From contig JADJET010000009.1 of NCBI GenBank assembly GCA_016708925.1, positions 76,058 to 140,057 on the forward strand: 64,000 nucleotides of DNA. The letters run 5' to 3'. Under the pieces are notes generated by a model. It was not told the origin of the DNA, did no database searches, and saw only the letters and a program-made list of their open reading frames with translations. The position numbers and the translations under genes are program-made. Shown piece after piece: positions 35,042 through 44,154 of the stretch (positions within the stretch are counted from its first letter, which is position 1; the number at the start of each line of letters is the position of its first letter). Source of the DNA: Gammaproteobacteria bacterium (GTDB lineage: Bacteria; Pseudomonadota; Gammaproteobacteria; Pseudomonadales; Porticoccaceae).

Positions 35042-36145
35042 TCAGATAGGCAGGTTGTAGCACTCCACGACGTTGTCGTGAAGAATCCAGTTCTTTTCTT
35101 GCTCGGACATGTCCTTGGTGTGCTCGGCCAGAATGTCCTGCGACCACGGCCAGGTGGAATCGCTGTGGGGGAAGTCGTTCGCCCACATCAGTCGCCGCGG
35201 GTTCATTTCGTCGCGGTGCCTGAAGGCGGTCCAGTCGTCCTGGAAGGTCAGATAGATGTTGCTCTGGAAGTATTCGCTCGGCAGCTTTTCCAGCGGCGGG
35301 CATTTCATCCAGTAGCGGTGCCGGTTGTAGGCGTGGTCCATGCGGTAGATGAAGTGGGGCACCCAGCCGGCATCGGCCTCGGCGCAGACCACCTTCAGTT
35401 TGGGATGGCGCTCAAAGACACCGCCGAACACGAAGGTGCCGAGAATATCCTGGCAGCCGCGCATGATGGCGAGAAAGCCGTTGATCTTCGGGCCGCGTTG
35501 TTTGGTGATCGAGTCGGCCTTGGAAGTCAGGATGTGGAACGACAGCGGCATCTGCATGTCGACGGCGGCTTCCCACAGCGGGTCGTACATGGGGTCGTGG
35601 TAATCGGCGGCGGGCGGATTGCCGGTCATCATCACGCCGACGAAGCCACGTTTCTTGGCGTCTTCGATCTCCTTGATGCCTTCGTCCACCGAGCGCAGCG
35701 CGACCTGACCCAGGCCGAACAGGCGATTCTTTGGCGCGTCGGCGACATAGGCTTCGAGCCAGCGGTTGTAGGCATTGAAACAGGCGACCTGATAATCCAC
35801 GTCGGGGTGGTTGCACAGCATCATGCCGACGGTGGGGTAGATCAGCTCCGCGGAGACACCGTCGCGATCCTGATCGGCAACGCGGAACTTGGCATCCCAG
35901 GAACTGCGCGGCAGGTCGGAAAACTTCATGCCGCCGGGCTTGAGTTCCTCGGGCTTGCGGCCGGCCGCTGCCACCAGCCCCATGGGCACGGGCTGATCCA
36001 GGCCGTCGATGACGAAGATGTCGCCGTATTTCTCGTGCTCGATCATGTGGGGCGCGCGGTCGCGGAATTTCGGATCGATGTTGTCGATGTAGCAGTTGGG
36101 CGGCTCGGCGATATGGGAGTCCGCGGAAATCACGGGCTTGAGCAT
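35042..36145 (-). CDS. COG2159 amidohydrolase (ACMSD-like TIM-barrel decarboxylase/hydrolase)
   Basis: 367 residues from the ATG at 36145, preceded by GAGGA. The DSH motif near the N-terminus (ISADSHIAEPP), a PLSFHIL His in the middle, and MWANDFPHSDSTWP near the end supply metal ligands of the barrel. This family contains aromatic-acid decarboxylases and ring-cleavage hydrolases; the exact reaction cannot be read. It lies just upstream of the D-aminoacylase-like gene on the same strand, 67 bases apart. Confidence 0.82.
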   Translation of the reverse strand: MLKPVISADSHIAEPPNCYIDNIDPKFRDRAPHMIEHEKYGDIFVIDGLDQPVPMGLVAAAGRKPEELKPGGMKFSDLPRSSWDAKFRVADQDRDGVSAELIYPTVGMMLCNHPDVDYQVACFNAYNRWLEAYVADAPKNRLFGLGQVALRSVDEGIKEIEDAKKRGFVGVMMTGNPPAADYHDPMYDPLWEAAVDMQMPLSFHILTSKADSITKQRGPKINGFLAIMRGCQDILGTFVFGGVFERHPKLKVVCAEADAGWVPHFIYRMDHAYNRHRYWMKCPPLEKLPSEYFQSNIYLTFQDDWTAFRHRDEMNPRRLMWANDFPHSDSTWPWSQDILAEHTKDMSEQEKNWILHDNVVECYNLPI

Positions 36146-36570
36146 GGCACTGTCCTCGGATGGGTGAATGGATACATCAGGCACGTCAGGATTGTTTGCG
36201 CGCGGTGCTTGGCCGCAGCGCTTATGTCAGGCCCTAGTAAAACCCAAGCGCAAGCAAAATGCCATGCCGGGTCCTTCGGCGCTGGCGGGGTGATCGGCAC
36301 GCGGTCGTCGCCGCTTTCGGCTTGCGTCCCAAGGACCGCCGCCTGTTCCCGCGCCAGGGTTTTCAGCGCGTTTCCCGGCGGCAGCGCTCGCCGCCTACGC
36401 CGAGGTGACCGATGGTATCCGGCCGTCACGGGACTGCCATCCCGACGTCACGACCCCGGCATCAAGTGGTCACGGACCACGGGCAGTCTTGGCATGGGAT
36501 TGCTCTCAGCATCCCGATCCAAGGGGGTACCCGCCGCTCGGGTACGGGTGAATTCCGGGAGAAATCGATC
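36146..36570. other. Intergenic region between divergent amidohydrolase and phosphodiesterase genes
   Basis: About 425 bases that must carry two promoters. No RNA gene, repeat or supported ORF was recognised. Confidence 0.35.
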
Positions 36571-37878
36571 ATGGGGAAAGCGATGATGTCCAGAACGATG
36601 ATATTCAGAAGCTGTGTCGCCGCGCTGCTGGTCAGCGCGGCGGGGGTGCTGGAAGCGGCCGTGCCGGTGGCGGCCAAAAGTGGCGACCGTCGCGCACTGG
36701 GTGTTCACGAGGTGCAACTCGGTCCACGGCCGTTTTATCTGGTGAAGGATATGGATGCAGGTCCGCTCAAGGACAAGCTTGCGTCCTGCGAGAAAGGCCC
36801 GTTTTTTCGCAGCGATTTTTCCATAGGGCATCGGGGCGCCGCGATGCAATTTCCCGAGCACACCCGGGAGTCCTACGAAGCTGCGGCACGCATGGGCGCC
36901 GGGATTATCGAGTGCGATGTGACCTTCACCCGGGACAAGGCATTGGTGTGTCGCCATTCGCAGTGCGATTTGCACACCACCACCAATATCCTGGCGACGC
37001 CGCTGGCGGAGAAGTGCAGCCAGGATTTCGTGCCGGCGGAGCTGGATCCGGTGACGGGTGAAGTCTTGCAGCCGGCCCAGGCCAGGTGCTGCACCAGCGA
37101 CATCACGGTCGCGGAGTTCAAGACCCTCAAGGGCAAGATGGATGCGGCCGATCCCAAGGCCACTACGGTGGCGGAGTACCTCGATGGGACGCCGCGCTGG
37201 CGCACCGATCTCTATACCCAGAATGGCACCCTGATGACCCATGCCGAGAGTATCGAGCTTATCCGCAAGCTGGGTGCCAAGTTCACGCCGGAGCTGAAAT
37301 CCGCGAGTGTGCCCATGCCGTTTGACAGCGATGGTGACGGCGTCGGCGATTACAGCCAGGCGGATTACGCGCAGCAAATGATCGACGAGTACAAGGCGGC
37401 GGGTGTTTCCCCGCGTCGGGTGTGGGCGCAATCCTTCGACAAGAACGACGTGCTCTACTGGATCGCCAACGCGCCGGCATTCGGGCAACAGGCCGTGTTC
37501 CTGGACGACGCCGATGTTCCCGCGGATCTTCCCAGCGCCGCCGACCTCCAGGGTTACGCGGCTCAGGGTATCCGGATCTGGGCACCGCCGATGTGGGCAC
37601 TGCTCGCGCTCGATCCGGCCGGCCACGTCGTCCCCTCGCAACACGCGCGCAACGCCAGGGCGGCGGGGCTCGACATCATCACCTGGACGCTGGAGCGCTC
37701 CTGGCCGATGGCGGCGGGCGGTGGTTACTACTATCAGTCCGTCACCGACGCCATCGACAACGACGGCGACACGATGACGGCGCTGGATGTACTGGCCCGG
37801 GATGTCGGCGTACTTGGTGTATTCAGCGACTGGCCCGCGACCGTCACCTATTACGCCAACTGCATGGGTCTGAAATAA
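36571..37878 (+). CDS. Secreted glycerophosphodiester phosphodiesterase (GDPD family)
   Basis: 435 residues from the ATG at 36571 (GGGAGAAA upstream). The N-terminus is a signal peptide with a hydrophobic stretch around residues 15-33. The catalytic barrel begins with SIGHRGAAMQFPEHT and IIECDVTFTRDKALVCRHS, holding the His pair and the Glu/Asp metal ligands. A DSDGDGVGDYS loop looks like a calcium-binding thrombospondin type 3 motif, common in exported GDPDs. It would release glycerol-3-phosphate from phospholipid head groups outside the cytoplasm. Longer than cytoplasmic UgpQ because of inserted Cys-containing loops. Confidence 0.85.
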   Translation: MGKAMMSRTMIFRSCVAALLVSAAGVLEAAVPVAAKSGDRRALGVHEVQLGPRPFYLVKDMDAGPLKDKLASCEKGPFFRSDFSIGHRGAAMQFPEHTRESYEAAARMGAGIIECDVTFTRDKALVCRHSQCDLHTTTNILATPLAEKCSQDFVPAELDPVTGEVLQPAQARCCTSDITVAEFKTLKGKMDAADPKATTVAEYLDGTPRWRTDLYTQNGTLMTHAESIELIRKLGAKFTPELKSASVPMPFDSDGDGVGDYSQADYAQQMIDEYKAAGVSPRRVWAQSFDKNDVLYWIANAPAFGQQAVFLDDADVPADLPSAADLQGYAAQGIRIWAPPMWALLALDPAGHVVPSQHARNARAAGLDIITWTLERSWPMAAGGGYYYQSVTDAIDNDGDTMTALDVLARDVGVLGVFSDWPATVTYYANCMGLK

Positions 37879-38025
37879 CGGATCGGCAAGGAATCACAGT
37901 CGCCATGCCTGCTCGCGCGGGTGTGGCGAGTGATGCGATGTCGATTCGCGATTCGCGATAACGCCCGGCCAACGCGCCGGGCAGGCCGGCGAAGCCGGCT
38001 GCCGCGGCAGTTTTGCAACAGGCCG

Positions 38026-38910
38026 TCAGCGTCCGGGAGCCAATGCAGTCAGCGCATCGGCGTCGAAGCCGGGTTCACCATCGGGTCGCAACGGCTGGAT
38101 GCAGACGTGATCGGCACCGTTGGCCCAGTGCGCCTCGATGCGCTTGTGGATGGCGGTTTCATCGCCCCAGGCCACGATCCCGTCCACCAGGCGGTCGCTG
38201 CCGCCGTGCTCGAAATCGCGTTCTTCGAAACCCAGCCACAGCAGATTGTTGCGGTAGTTCTGCAGGCCCAGATAGAGCGCCATGAACTTGCGCGCCACCC
38301 GCCGCGCTTCGCTGGGATCCTTGATCAGCAGAATTTTCTGTTCGGGCGCCAGAAACTTGGTGGGGCCGAGAATGGCGCGGGCGCGGGCCGTGTGTTCCGG
38401 GGTGACGAAGTAGGGATGGGCGCCATCGGCGACTTCCCCGGCGAGCGCGAGCATCCGGTCGCGCAGCGCGGCCAGGATCAGCGGCACGGGCTTGGGCGTC
38501 AGCGGGGCGGCGTAGCTCGCCGCGTTCATGGCCGCGACATAGGCGCGCATGGTGGCCACGGGTTTGCCGTAATCGTGATGGCGCATCGGGGTGACGATTT
38601 CGGCGTGGGAGACGCCGAGCCCGAGCACCAGGCGGCCGCCGCTGATCTCCTGCAGCGAGCGCCGCGCCGCGTTCATCGCCATGGGATCGCGGGCGTAGAT
38701 GTTGGCGATGCCGGTGGCGAGCTTGAGGTGGCTGGTCTCGCGCGCCAGCAGGGTCAGCAGCACGAAGGGATCGCGGCCGAAGGCCTCGGGCGCCCAGAGC
38801 GCGCCGTAGCCGAGGTGTTCGAGCCGCTGCGCCAGGGCGATGCAATCCTGATACGGGTAGGCTTCGAGCCAGGTCCAGACGCCCAGGCGTCCCAGATCGG
38901 GTTTGGTCAT
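38026..38910 (-). CDS. LLM-class flavin-dependent oxidoreductase (luciferase-like)
   Basis: 294 residues from the ATG at 38910; an in-frame GTG three codons earlier is possible. TIM-barrel luciferase-like monooxygenase using FMN or F420. Family features: LGVWTWLEAYPYQDCIALAQRL, YGALWAPEAFGRDPFVLLTLLA, SGGRLVLGLGVSHAEIV and DHVCIQPLRPDGEP. The VSH motif and length match the TIGR03620-like group annotated as F420-dependent, but the cofactor cannot be proven. Convergent with the phosphodiesterase gene; between them GC-rich hairpins occur around 37963-38000. Confidence 0.8.
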   Translation of the reverse strand: MTKPDLGRLGVWTWLEAYPYQDCIALAQRLEHLGYGALWAPEAFGRDPFVLLTLLARETSHLKLATGIANIYARDPMAMNAARRSLQEISGGRLVLGLGVSHAEIVTPMRHHDYGKPVATMRAYVAAMNAASYAAPLTPKPVPLILAALRDRMLALAGEVADGAHPYFVTPEHTARARAILGPTKFLAPEQKILLIKDPSEARRVARKFMALYLGLQNYRNNLLWLGFEERDFEHGGSDRLVDGIVAWGDETAIHKRIEAHWANGADHVCIQPLRPDGEPGFDADALTALAPGR

Positions 38911-39170
38911 GACGGGCACCGTGTCTTGGGGAGTGGTCGCGCCATTATGGCGAAAACGGCGGGCCAGCGACGCCGGCGGCGTGGCGCGCCGGTCGCAGGC
39001 AGCACTTGCCGGGTATCGCGGGGCGGCTAAGCTGGCAACCCATACCGGAGGGTAGGAAGTGATACTCTCTGGATGGCGGCGGCTTGAGTGTTGCCGCGCA
39101 ACGTTTGCCCGGTCTTTTCACACTAGACGCTTCACACAGACTTTCTGCACCAGCAAGGGGAACCCACGTC

Positions 39171-40328
39171 ATGGATTTCAATTTCACCGAAGAACACCAG
39201 ATGCTGCTCGACACCGCCGACAAGATCGCGCGGGATTTCCCCCGTTCCTATTACGTCGAATGCGCCAAGACCCAGACTTTTCCCCAGGCACAATGGGATG
39301 CCCTGGCCAGCGCGGGGATTCTCGGCATCAATACGCCGGAAGCCTATGGCGGTTCGGGGCTGGGCATGGTGGCGCTGGTGCTGCTGCAGGAGCGTCTGGC
39401 CGAACGCGGCGTGGCGCCGCTGTTTTTCGTCGTCAACCAGGGCATCGCGGTGCCCAGCATCAGCCGCCACGGTACCGAGGCACAGAAGCAGCGCTGGTTG
39501 CCGGCCATCGCCAGCGGCGAGAAGCGCTGCTGTTTTGCCATTACCGAGCCTAACGCCGGCACCAACACCTTCAAGATCCAGACCGTCGCCAAGGAAGAGG
39601 GCGATCATTTCATCCTGAACGGCAACAAGCTGTTCATCAGCGGTATCAACGACGCCCAACAGGTGCTGGTGGTGGCCAAGACCAGCACCGGCGAGGGGCG
39701 CGCCGAGTTGACCCTGTTCGTGGTGGATACCGATTCCGCCGGCCTGTCCTGGGATCGCATGGACACCATGCTGTTGAACGCCGAGGGCCAGTTCTTCGTC
39801 TACTTCGACAATGTGAAGGTCCCGCGCGAAAACGTGCTGGGCAAGGTCGGGCGCGGCATCGAAGTGCTGTTCGATGCGTTGAATCCGGAACGCATGGTGG
39901 TGGCGGCGGGCGCCATCGGCGGCGGCCGTCACGCGCTCGCGCGCGGCGTCGAATATGCCAACGAGCGCACCATCTTCAAAGGCCCCATCGGCGCCTACCA
40001 GGGCCTGCAACACCCCATGGCCGAGGCGCGCGCGCAGCTCGAAGCCGCCTCGCTGCTGGTGCTGAAATCCGCCTGGCTGCACGATCAGGGCCAGCCGCCC
40101 AAGGTGGTCGGCGACATCGCCAACATGGGCAAGCTGGTGGGCACCGACGCGGCCTACAAAGCCGCCGATGCCGCGCTCCAGTGCTTCGGTGGTTACGGGT
40201 TCTGCGAGAGTTACGACATGCTGAGCCACTTCATCGCCGCGCGGCTGGGCAAGGTCGCGCCCATCAACCGCGAGATGACGCTGAACTATATCGGCGAATT
40301 CATTCTGGGCTTGCCGAAGTCGTACTGA
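39171..40328 (+). CDS. Acyl-CoA dehydrogenase
   Basis: 385 residues; AAGGGG lies 10 bases before the ATG at 39171. Canonical straight-chain ACAD: CFAITEPNAGTNTFKIQT, GNKLFISGINDAQQVLVVAKT, then FKGPIGAYQGLQHPMAEARAQ, and QCFGGYGFCESYDM near the C-terminus. It stands alone, divergent from the LLM gene. Substrate unknown; the ALA-GLY-rich middle resembles ACADs from fatty-acid and aryl-acid catabolism. Confidence 0.9.
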   Translation: MDFNFTEEHQMLLDTADKIARDFPRSYYVECAKTQTFPQAQWDALASAGILGINTPEAYGGSGLGMVALVLLQERLAERGVAPLFFVVNQGIAVPSISRHGTEAQKQRWLPAIASGEKRCCFAITEPNAGTNTFKIQTVAKEEGDHFILNGNKLFISGINDAQQVLVVAKTSTGEGRAELTLFVVDTDSAGLSWDRMDTMLLNAEGQFFVYFDNVKVPRENVLGKVGRGIEVLFDALNPERMVVAAGAIGGGRHALARGVEYANERTIFKGPIGAYQGLQHPMAEARAQLEAASLLVLKSAWLHDQGQPPKVVGDIANMGKLVGTDAAYKAADAALQCFGGYGFCESYDMLSHFIAARLGKVAPINREMTLNYIGEFILGLPKSY

Positions 40329-40414
40329 GCGGGGCGCTGCCAGCGTCTGCCGCGGGCCTCAACCCCGCAGCCCGACCGGTCCGGCGTGCGTCCGGGCCGG
40401 CCGCCACGGCGTGG

Positions 40415-42700
40415 CTAAAACCGCATGGTGACGCCGGCGTAGAGCGAGCGCCCCATCCCGGGAACCGCGACGCCCCAGGGAATCGCATTGAACGACATGG
40501 TCGCCCCCTGGCCCACATAGGCGCCACCCAGCGGCAGGTCGTAATTCCTGTCGAGCAGATTTTCCACCCCGACATCCAGGCGGACCTGCCGCCAGTCGTA
40601 ACTGCTGCGCAGATGAAACAAGCCATAGCCACTGGTCTTGATTTCATTGCGCGCATCCGACACTCGGGTTTTGGCATCGACCAGTTCCGCCTCGATGGTA
40701 TTGGTCCAGTTGCCGAGGCGTTGCGCCACCGCCAGCTTCGCATTCAGCGGCATGATGTTGTAGAGATCCTCGCCGGTCTTGCGGCTCTCGCCCCGGACAT
40801 GATTCAGCACGCCGGTGGCGATGAAACTGCCGTAATCGCGGCTTTCGGCTAGCGGGAAGTGGCCGGAAACGTCCACGCCGTAGAGACGGGCGGACTGGTT
40901 GGCGTACTGGAGATTGACGAACTGGTCGACCGCGGTATCGTTCGCCGGGCCACCACAGAGCGCATTCATCATCATGCCGCTGCCGGTGCAACGGATGGCA
41001 TCGATGTAGTCTTCGACATGGGTGAAGTATGGTGTGACCTTGAGTTGCCAGGCGCCGTCGGGATCGTGCCAGTCGGCGGTGGCGCTGAGGGTGTGCGCGA
41101 TCTCCGGCTTCAGATTGATGTCGCCGACATAGCCGTTGCCGTCGCCGACGAAGTTGTTCATTTCCATCACCATGCCGCTCTTCGACCAGCTGTAGCGTTC
41201 GTAGAGATTGGGGGAGCGGGTTTTGATCGCATAACCGAACTCGAAGGCTTGCGCGGGATTGCGGGTAAAGCGGACCAAAGCGGTCAGGTCCAGGTTGTCA
41301 TCACTTTTGCCGCGATCGCTGGCGTTGAAGGCGTCTGCTGAAACCTTGTAGCCGTCCATCATGCGGTTATAACCCTGTACCGGCCCGGCATCCATGTTCA
41401 CCCGCTCGTAGCGGGCGCCCAGCAGCGTCAGCCACTGCGGATTGATATGTGCCTCCCATTCGGCGAACAGCGCGGCGCGGTCGCGCTGGCCGTCATTGAT
41501 GTTCCAGAAAGTGTCCGGGGCCATTCCCCCGAAACTGACACCCGCCGGCAGCGTGGCCGGAGACGGTGGCCACCGGTCGTCGAGACGATAGCGCTGGTAC
41601 TCGCTCCCCACGCGCAGCAGATCCCGCGCCGACAGCGGAATGCTCGCCTTGACCAGCGCGCCGGTGTTGTTTCCTTCGGTTTCCATCGGCATGCCAGGCG
41701 CCAGGACTGTTGCCGGACTGCCATATAAGTATTGCTTGTCCTCGCCGAAATTCATCTTGTGCTGCGTCTTTTCGCGATAGACGCGGGCCTCCAGATCGCC
41801 CCACTGATACTGCCCCGAATAGCGAAGATTGACTTGCCCGCTGTCATTGTCGGTCATGTCCATGCGTTGGTTCGGGAACCCCTCGTGCGGGATGTTCTGC
41901 CAGCCCAGCTTCAGATCCAGCAGATGGTTTTCATGCTGCAACGCAAACCCGAGCGCGTGGTTTTGCGCCTCATAGCGCGAGGAGCCCACTTCGTCCCCGG
42001 CCAGCCAACCCCGATCCACCGCCGCCGGACCGGCCGCCTTGAAATTGCCCCCGGCCTGATAATTGTCGGATTTGGCGAACGCACCGCTATAGGTCATGCT
42101 CAATTTTTCACCCGCCGCGGTGAGCGCGAGATTGACGCCGTTGCCGTCGCCGTTGCTGCGATAGAAGGTGCCGGCCCGCCCCTTGAGCAGGGTTCCCGCG
42201 CCCGCCTCCGCAAATTCCGGGGACGCCGAATTGACGACGATGGTACCGCCGATGCTGTCGCCACCCAGACTGACCGGGGTGATGCCCGCAAACACCTGGA
42301 TACTGTCGACCTGGGTCGGATCGATATAGGAAAGCGCCGGCATCATGTGGTTGGGGCAGGCGGAAATCAGATCCATGCCATCGACCTTGATACGCAGGCG
42401 ATCATCGGCCAGGCCATGAATCGCCGGCAGGCTGGACACGCCGCCGGCGCCGTAGAGGCTGACGCCGGGGACATCGCGCAGGAGACGTGCGGTATCGCTG
42501 GTGGACGACCGCAGGGGAGCCAGACTGGACGCGTCGAGTTCGGTACTGTTCAGGGTCGAGGCCGGTGCCGGCGCGGTGACATCGATCGGTGGGAACGTGG
42601 TGGCGTCCTCCGCCCATGTACTGGCCGCAGAAGCGGCAGCGATGAGAATGCCGCTGACGAAAAGCGTGCGCTGGAAAGGTGGATGGCGTAACGGGTTCAT
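40415..42700 (-). CDS. TonB-dependent copper receptor (OprC/NosA-like)
   Basis: 761 residues from the ATG at 42700 with GAGGAG upstream. Signal peptide (about 1-30), plug domain (about 55-165) and a 22-stranded barrel ending in Phe. The OprC-type copper site is present: Cys115-Pro-Asn-His-Met119 (CxxxM) in the plug and His314-Lys-Met316 (HxM) followed by NFGEDKQYL in the barrel. These motifs and DGMDLISACPNHM separate it from siderophore receptors. It sits at the end of a minus-strand cluster with TonB-ExbBD and another receptor. Confidence 0.88.
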   Translation of the reverse strand: MNPLRHPPFQRTLFVSGILIAAASAASTWAEDATTFPPIDVTAPAPASTLNSTELDASSLAPLRSSTSDTARLLRDVPGVSLYGAGGVSSLPAIHGLADDRLRIKVDGMDLISACPNHMMPALSYIDPTQVDSIQVFAGITPVSLGGDSIGGTIVVNSASPEFAEAGAGTLLKGRAGTFYRSNGDGNGVNLALTAAGEKLSMTYSGAFAKSDNYQAGGNFKAAGPAAVDRGWLAGDEVGSSRYEAQNHALGFALQHENHLLDLKLGWQNIPHEGFPNQRMDMTDNDSGQVNLRYSGQYQWGDLEARVYREKTQHKMNFGEDKQYLYGSPATVLAPGMPMETEGNNTGALVKASIPLSARDLLRVGSEYQRYRLDDRWPPSPATLPAGVSFGGMAPDTFWNINDGQRDRAALFAEWEAHINPQWLTLLGARYERVNMDAGPVQGYNRMMDGYKVSADAFNASDRGKSDDNLDLTALVRFTRNPAQAFEFGYAIKTRSPNLYERYSWSKSGMVMEMNNFVGDGNGYVGDINLKPEIAHTLSATADWHDPDGAWQLKVTPYFTHVEDYIDAIRCTGSGMMMNALCGGPANDTAVDQFVNLQYANQSARLYGVDVSGHFPLAESRDYGSFIATGVLNHVRGESRKTGEDLYNIMPLNAKLAVAQRLGNWTNTIEAELVDAKTRVSDARNEIKTSGYGLFHLRSSYDWRQVRLDVGVENLLDRNYDLPLGGAYVGQGATMSFNAIPWGVAVPGMGRSLYAGVTMRF

Positions 42701-42825
42701 CAGTGCTCCTCGGTGGACAGGGGTGTTTGGGTGTTGGCGGCATCTGGCTCGGTGACAAAGCCGATGCGGGTGATGCCGGCACGGCGGGCCGCCGCAGCGC
42801 AGGCAACGCGGCCTGAATCGAGACG
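42700..42825 (-). pseudogene. C-terminal remnant of an ExbD-like protein
   Basis: In the frame that ends with a TGA overlapping the receptor ATG (TGATG), the last 41 codons read AAAARRAGITRIGFVTEP and then a polar tail. The intact ExbD at 46399-46866 has AAAARSGIERIGFVLAP at the same place near its C-terminus. The upstream ExbD parts (membrane helix, Asp-containing DINIVPLVDV) are absent, because the BNR gene stop lies just before. I infer a deletion that fused the BNR region to the tail of a second exbD that once preceded the copper receptor. Confidence 0.55.
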
Positions 42826-42879
42826 GTAGGAGCACGATGGCACCGGCAAGCGGGCATGCCAAAGCGCGCTGTAGCGACT

Positions 42880-44154
42880 TCATTGAAACGCCTCGACAGA
42901 TGTACTGGCTGATAAGCCGCTCCATTTGACAAGAATGGTATGAATTCCGTAGACGGGCGCACTCTCGGTCCAGACGACCAGCAAGCCATCGTCTACCGCC
43001 AGCAGCTGGGGCACGCCGCTGTCCCGGCCGGCGGAAACACGCGCCACGGCGCGCGTCCCACCCACTCCGGCGGGGGTGATCTGGGTCAAGCGCAACTCGG
43101 CCAAGCCGTCTTTTGCGGCTGCCGCCATGTGCAGCACCACCGCCCGCTGCTCACCAAGCCACGCCACGGCCGTCCTACCTGCCGGCAAGTCCACGTCCAC
43201 GTCCAGCACCGGCCCCGGCGCGGACTCGCCCTCGCCCTCGCCGATGAATGCCGCGCGCACCCGCGGCTTTCCCTGGGCCGCGGTAAACCAACTGGCAACC
43301 AGGCCACGGCCGCGCGCGGCCAGGCTGACGCCGTTGGTCGGGCAGCCGGCAATCTGCCACTGCTCGGCGCCCAGTGGCAGGGCGTCTGACCATTGACCAG
43401 CGCGGTGCCGGCGCAACTGGAAATCGCGCACCTCGTCCCGCGTGCGACCGCGATAGGCTGCCCACAGGCCGTCATCCGTGCGCGCCAACGCAGTCCAGCA
43501 GCATGTACACACGTCCGGGTCAACCACCGACTCGCGCCCGAAAGCGCCTTCCCGATCCAGATGTGTGGCGCGCAGGCTGAAAGTCGTGCGTTCGTCATTG
43601 GCGCGCCCGTCCAGCCACACCAGGGCGGCCCTACCCGCATCGGGCGCCACCGCCAAAAAACCGTGTTCGGCAGGTGTTTGATCGGCGTGCGGGCTGCCCA
43701 CGCGCCGCCAGGTGTTTCCGCCATCACGCGAGATGGCCATGGCGATACCGTAGTGATAAACGTCAGTGGCCTGCGGGTGCCTGGCCAGCCAGTGGGCCAC
43801 CCAGAAGTCGCCGTCCACCGGCGTGACGGATGGAAAGTCGCTCCAGTTGACGAACCAGTCGTTGCCGCGGGCGACCTCGATGGGCGGCCCGAAGCGGCCG
43901 GCCTGGTAGCGCGCCACACGCAGCACATGGCCACCTTCGGCGGGCGAGACCCACGACAACACCGCCCCGCCACCGGGCAGCGCCGCCAGACGCGGCAGGC
44001 GCGCCCCCCGCCCGGCGGGGTGGTCGATCTCGACCAGCCGGCCATCAAACACTGGCTTGCCCGGCAACAGTGGCGCGGTCAGTCTCAGTCCTGCGACGGC
44101 CAGCAGCACCAGGACCGTCGCGCCGAGTAGCCACCGCGCGCGTATGCCACTCAC
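42880..44154 (-). CDS. Exported BNR/sialidase-fold repeat protein with CTCC motif
   Basis: 424 residues. A hydrophobic N-terminal helix (about 8-28) gives export or anchoring. Asp-box-like repeats (ISRDGGNTWRRVG) indicate a beta-propeller of the sialidase superfamily, but the catalytic Arg triad of true sialidases is not evident. A distinctive DPDVCTCCWTAL and AGCPTNGV could bind metal or form disulfides. It overlaps the siderophore-type receptor by four bases and precedes the copper receptor, so a function in metal handling at the cell envelope is inferred, not shown. Confidence 0.6.
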   Translation of the reverse strand: MSGIRARWLLGATVLVLLAVAGLRLTAPLLPGKPVFDGRLVEIDHPAGRGARLPRLAALPGGGAVLSWVSPAEGGHVLRVARYQAGRFGPPIEVARGNDWFVNWSDFPSVTPVDGDFWVAHWLARHPQATDVYHYGIAMAISRDGGNTWRRVGSPHADQTPAEHGFLAVAPDAGRAALVWLDGRANDERTTFSLRATHLDREGAFGRESVVDPDVCTCCWTALARTDDGLWAAYRGRTRDEVRDFQLRRHRAGQWSDALPLGAEQWQIAGCPTNGVSLAARGRGLVASWFTAAQGKPRVRAAFIGEGEGESAPGPVLDVDVDLPAGRTAVAWLGEQRAVVLHMAAAAKDGLAELRLTQITPAGVGGTRAVARVSAGRDSGVPQLLAVDDGLLVVWTESAPVYGIHTILVKWSGLSASTSVEAFQ

